From: a bacterium
Lineage (GTDB): Bacteria > Acidobacteriota > Polarisedimenticolia > Polarisedimenticolales > Polarisedimenticolaceae
Assembly: GCA_024226515.1 (NCBI GenBank)
Contig: JAAELQ010000295.1
Coordinates: 1 to 64,000, forward strand
Direction of reading: 5' to 3'
Length of the DNA stretch: 64,000 nt
The first letter of the stretch is position 1, and every line of letters starts with the position of its first letter. Position numbers and translations under genes: made by a program. The notes under the pieces are model-generated. The model saw nothing but the letters and a program-made list of their open reading frames with translations. It searched no databases and was not told the DNA's origin. Below, one piece after another: positions 63,168 to 64,000 of the stretch.

Positions 63168-64000
63168 ATGACCCGACCCAATCCGACGCGCCGCCCCCGA
63201 TGTCCCGGCGTGGCATACCGCCCGCTGCTCGTCGCCTCGTTGCTGGCGGCCTGCGTGGGGCTGACCGCCTGTGCCCCGGCGGTGCCCGACTCCGAGCTGC
63301 CGCCTCTTCCACGGATCGACGTGACGCCGTTCCTGCCGATCATCCAGGATCGCCTCCAGGAGGCGCAGCTTGCAGCGCAAAGCAGCCCGCGCGACGCGGA
63401 CGCGGTCGGGCAGCTCGGCATGCTGCTGCACGCTCACGATCAGTGGGAGGGTGCCGAGCAGGCCTATCGGCGGGCGCGCCTGCTCGCGCCGCGCGCGCCG
63501 CGCTGGCTGTACTACCACGCCCTGGCGCTCGAAGCGCTGGGCAGGGTTGGCGACGCCATCGACGTCCTGCGCTTCGCCGTCGACGAGGGCCTCGCCGACA
63601 CGAGTATGCAGATCCAGCTGGCCATGGTGCTGCTCGAGGACAACGAGCTGGAGCCCGCGCGCGAGCTACTGACCCGCACGCTGGCCGACGCTCCGGATTC
63701 CGGGAAAGGGCACTTCATCCTCGCACGCGTGCTGGAGCAGGCCGGAGAGCTGGAGCCGGCCCGGCAGCACCTCGAGCGGACGCTCGTCGTCTCGGGCCAC
63801 TTCAGTCCCGCGTACTACCTGCTGGGGCAGATCTACCGGCAAACCGGCAACGAGGCGCAGGCGCAGAAGATGCTTGAGCTTTCCGAGCAGTACCGCGGCG
63901 TCCAGGGTCGCGACGACGACCCGCTGCTGGCCGAGGTCACCAAGCTGAACCTGAGCGACCTGCCTCTGATCGCCCGCGCGGAGGTCGCCGCCAGGCTCGG
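63168..64000 (+). CDS. TPR-repeat lipoprotein, 3' end outside window
   Basis: The frame is open for 277 codons from ATG 63168 to the window end. The N-terminus has Arg residues, a hydrophobic run (PLLVASLLAACVG) and a lipobox LTAC with Cys at residue 35, so it is predicted to be a membrane-anchored lipoprotein. Helical TPR-like pairs follow: WEGAEQAYRRARLLAP, ALEALGRVGDAIDVLR, ELEPARELLTRTL, ELEPARQHLERTL and GNEAQAQKMLEL. These show the Gly/Ala and Pro positions of the 34-residue motif. TPR lipoproteins usually scaffold complexes in the envelope; the partner is unknown. It is divergent from the broken secreted-protein gene. Confidence 0.82.
   Translation, partial: MTRPNPTRRPRCPGVAYRPLLVASLLAACVGLTACAPAVPDSELPPLPRIDVTPFLPIIQDRLQEAQLAAQSSPRDADAVGQLGMLLHAHDQWEGAEQAYRRARLLAPRAPRWLYYHALALEALGRVGDAIDVLRFAVDEGLADTSMQIQLAMVLLEDNELEPARELLTRTLADAPDSGKGHFILARVLEQAGELEPARQHLERTLVVSGHFSPAYYLLGQIYRQTGNEAQAQKMLELSEQYRGVQGRDDDPLLAEVTKLNLSDLPLIARAEVAARL

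Overview
The window is G+C-rich DNA (about two-thirds G+C by eye) that is densely coding and dominated by very large secreted, acidic, repeat-rich proteins. The motif mix is LEPR-XLL, RTX, thrombospondin type 3 (TSP3), kelch, FG-GAP/VCBS, MopE-type Cys repeats, Myxococcus-type Cys repeats and FN3-like domains ending in Cys-Pro. This suggests a Gram-negative environmental bacterium of the Acidobacteriota, Myxococcota or Planctomycetota kind. No marker gene in the window settles the phylum. Starts were chosen from strong Shine-Dalgarno sites and signal peptides, and are often inside the longest open frame.

Layout. 1-4131: a partial FG-GAP protein on the minus strand, then plus-strand genes for a TSP3/FN3-like secreted protein, a parallel beta-helix secreted protein and a small GNAT acetyltransferase. 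4543-50314: a 45.8-kb co-directional block of four genes. These are an 8,732-residue LEPR-XLL/RTX giant, a 3,680-residue kelch/TSP3/PA14/Cys-repeat protein whose start lies 1 base after the giant's stop, an 807-residue propeller-like protein, and a 2,014-residue FG-GAP/PKD protein. The gaps of 1, 32 and 28 bases suggest one transcription unit.

50376-55978: a secreted beta-repeat protein (minus), a class III aminotransferase (plus), a PD40/TolB-like propeller protein (minus) and a frameshifted gene remnant (minus). 56106-60973: a sucrose cluster of sucrose-phosphate synthase with a degenerate phosphatase tail, a GH13_18 sucrose-phosphorylase-type enzyme and a stand-alone sucrose-6-phosphate phosphatase. 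60974-64000: a convergent gap with a tRNA 3'-half-like fragment and a hairpin, a secreted repeat protein broken by an in-frame amber codon, and a TPR lipoprotein that runs off the end.

How the genes fit together. The secreted proteins form a paralogous repertoire built from a shared kit of calcium-binding and propeller modules, probably for the cell surface or matrix; this is inferred from domains only. The sucrose cluster is self-consistent: synthase makes sucrose-6-phosphate, phosphatase releases sucrose, and the phosphorylase can return it to glucose-1-phosphate and fructose. No type I secretion genes, sortase-like genes, rRNA, intact tRNA, insertion sequence or CRISPR array was seen.
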